From assembly GCF_039634785.1 (NCBI RefSeq), contig NZ_JBBIAB010000004.1:62001-126000 (forward strand): DNA of 64,000 nucleotides, in the 5' to 3' direction. Shown one piece after another: positions 62,829 through 64,000 of the stretch. Both the position numbers and the translations under genes were made by a program. Below the pieces are notes generated by a model. The model was not told where the DNA came from. It did no database searches and saw only the letters and a list, made by a program, of their open reading frames with translations. Origin of the DNA: Tistrella mobilis. GTDB lineage: Bacteria > Pseudomonadota > Alphaproteobacteria > Tistrellales > Tistrellaceae. How positions within the stretch are numbered: position 1 is the first letter of the stretch; each line of letters begins with the position of its first letter.

Positions 62829-64000
62829 GTGCCGAACGACATGCCTGCTGAACCGACCAAGAAGACGCGCGGCAAGACGCGCGGCTGGATCGGCGCCATT
62901 GCCGTCACGGCCGTCATCGCGCTTGGCAACGTGGCCTTCTGGGCCCTCCCCAATCAGCACGAGCGGGAATTGCCCGCAGTGACCGAGCCCCTGCTCGGCG
63001 CCGCCTATTCACCCTTTCGTCCGGAGAATGATCCGAAGGCCGGCGAGGAGCCGACCGTCGATCAGGTCCGGGAAGATCTGGCGCTGGTCGCCACCCGGTT
63101 CCGCGAGATCCGGACCTATTCGGCCCTCGGCATCCAGGGGGCCGTGCCGGCCCTGGCGCGCGAGCGCGGCCTGAAGGTCACCATGGGCTCGTGGCTGGAC
63201 AAGGACGAGGCCAAGAACGATCGCGAGATCGAGGCCCTGGTCCAGGGCGCCCGCCGGAACCCCAACGTCACCCGCGTGCTGGTGGGTAACGAGGCGATCC
63301 TGCGCGCCGACCAGACGCCCGAACAGATCATCGCCCGCATCCGCCAGGTGAAGAGTCAGGTCCGCCAGCCGGTGTCGACCGCAGAGCCCTGGCATGTGTG
63401 GCTTGAACATCCCGAACTCGGCCGTGCCGCCGACTTCCTCGCGGTCCATATCCTGCCCTATTGGGAAGGCCTGACCGTCGAGCAGTCGATCGACCACACG
63501 GTCGCTATGTACAACCGCCTGAAGCGGATGTATCCGGGCAAGCCGATCCTGGTTGCCGAGGCCGGCTGGCCGTCGGATGGCCGTGCCTTCAACAAGGCCG
63601 TGCCCTCGATTGCGGAAGAAGCCAAGTTCATCCGCCAGCTGGTCGCGCGCGCCAGGAAGGAAGGCATCAATTTCTACCTGATGGAAGCCTTCGACCAGCC
63701 GTGGAAGCGGTATGACGAGGGTGGCGTCGGTGCCTATTGGGGCTACTGGAATGCCGACCGTCAGCCGAAATTCGACCTGACCGGCCCGGTCGATCCGCTG
63801 CCGGCCTGGCCTGCCATCGCGCTGGCCGCGGCGCTGATCGCCCTGCCGCTGAACCTCACCTTCCTGGCGCGTCGTCGTGACATGTCGTGGACCGGCCGGC
63901 TCTCCTTCGTGGTGCTGGTGCAGGCTGCGGCAGCTCTGGTCGCCTGGGTCGGCTATCGCTTCGCCGTCCAGTACATGGACGTCTCGGGTGCGGTCGCGGG
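62829..64000 (+). CDS. GH17-family membrane protein, second paralogue (3' end outside window)
   Basis: An incomplete protein, 390 residues visible. It has an N-terminal cytoplasmic segment rich in Lys/Arg, a membrane anchor (WIGAIAVTAVIALGNVAFW), a GH17 domain, and the beginning of a membrane region after about residue 310. Catalytic Glu residues are in VLVGNEAIL (about residue 155) and VAEAGWPSDG (about 244). The GTG at 62829 follows GGGA; the ATG at 62841 has no ribosome site but is possible. Family members of this length often continue into further helices or a GT2-type synthase domain. It is a paralogue of the gene at 50330. Confidence 0.85.
   Translation, partial: MPNDMPAEPTKKTRGKTRGWIGAIAVTAVIALGNVAFWALPNQHERELPAVTEPLLGAAYSPFRPENDPKAGEEPTVDQVREDLALVATRFREIRTYSALGIQGAVPALARERGLKVTMGSWLDKDEAKNDREIEALVQGARRNPNVTRVLVGNEAILRADQTPEQIIARIRQVKSQVRQPVSTAEPWHVWLEHPELGRAADFLAVHILPYWEGLTVEQSIDHTVAMYNRLKRMYPGKPILVAEAGWPSDGRAFNKAVPSIAEEAKFIRQLVARARKEGINFYLMEAFDQPWKRYDEGGVGAYWGYWNADRQPKFDLTGPVDPLPAWPAIALAAALIALPLNLTFLARRRDMSWTGRLSFVVLVQAAAALVAWVGYRFAVQYMDVSGAVA

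Overview
The window is about 64 kb of very GC-rich, densely coding DNA from a free-living Gram-negative bacterium, most likely an alphaproteobacterium. The evidence is codon use, a CobQ/CobC-type cobalamin pathway, a Zur-controlled znu locus, TonB-dependent and imelysin-type uptake genes, and a membrane-anchored GH17 beta-glucan enzyme pair. The gene content would fit a Rhodospirillales/Tistrella-like organism, but nothing here fixes the genus. It reads as chromosomal: I see no phage genes, transposases, CRISPR arrays or replication origin. Many long antisense open frames exist only because the GC content is so high; they were left out.

Layout, left to right. 1-8.7 kb: a partial HAD phosphatase, an MFS exporter, a universal stress protein, a complete polyamine-type ABC importer (binding protein, ATPase, two permeases) with a perfect 32-bp palindrome after the first gene, and a DUF900 hydrolase. 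8.8-12.3 kb: the zinc system, with zur-znuC-znuB divergent from znuA and Zur-like half-sites between; Zur, ZnuC and ZnuA all carry His-rich stretches. 12.3-17.5 kb: a TetR regulator, an RND adaptor and an RND pump, with a large dyad operator upstream of tetR. 17.6-22.6 kb: a five-gene acyl-CoA operon (ligase, enoyl-CoA-reductase-like MDR, thioesterase, SDR, ACAD10/LvaA-like kinase) behind a palindromic operator. 22.8-25.0 kb: an unusual radical SAM protein and an abnormal tRNA-Leu-like gene. 25.2-31.5 kb: a nucleoside transporter, a LysR regulator, and the valine-degradation genes mmsA, isobutyryl-CoA-dehydrogenase-type acd and mmsB.

31.6-38.1 kb: a HAD phosphatase, a small monooxygenase-fold protein, and a four-gene periplasmic iron-linked operon (imelysin, di-haem oxidoreductase, second imelysin, DUF1513) with a Fur-like dyad. 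38.1-45.4 kb: amidase, LysR, rhodanese, HrpB helicase, SIMPL protein and PRC-barrel protein. 45.4-50.2 kb: a cobalamin riboswitch followed by btuB, cobQ and cobC. 50.3-52.0 kb and 62.8-64.0 kb: two GH17 membrane proteins, the second with a structured leader and cut by the window end. Between them lie a CDF-like protein lacking its metal ligands, an AraC regulator with a duplicated ribosome-binding site and start, an MFS transporter paired with a metal-ligand-poor M24 protein, a pirin, an agmatine-deiminase-family enzyme, a glucokinase, an RTX lipase-like protein and a small membrane protein.

Most of the window is ordinary metabolism and transport. No wholly new multi-gene system is obvious. 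The best leads are the aberrant tRNA with its radical SAM neighbour, the kinase-containing acyl-CoA operon without a dehydrogenase, the two enzymes that have lost expected metal ligands, and several clear but unassigned palindromic operators and structured leaders.
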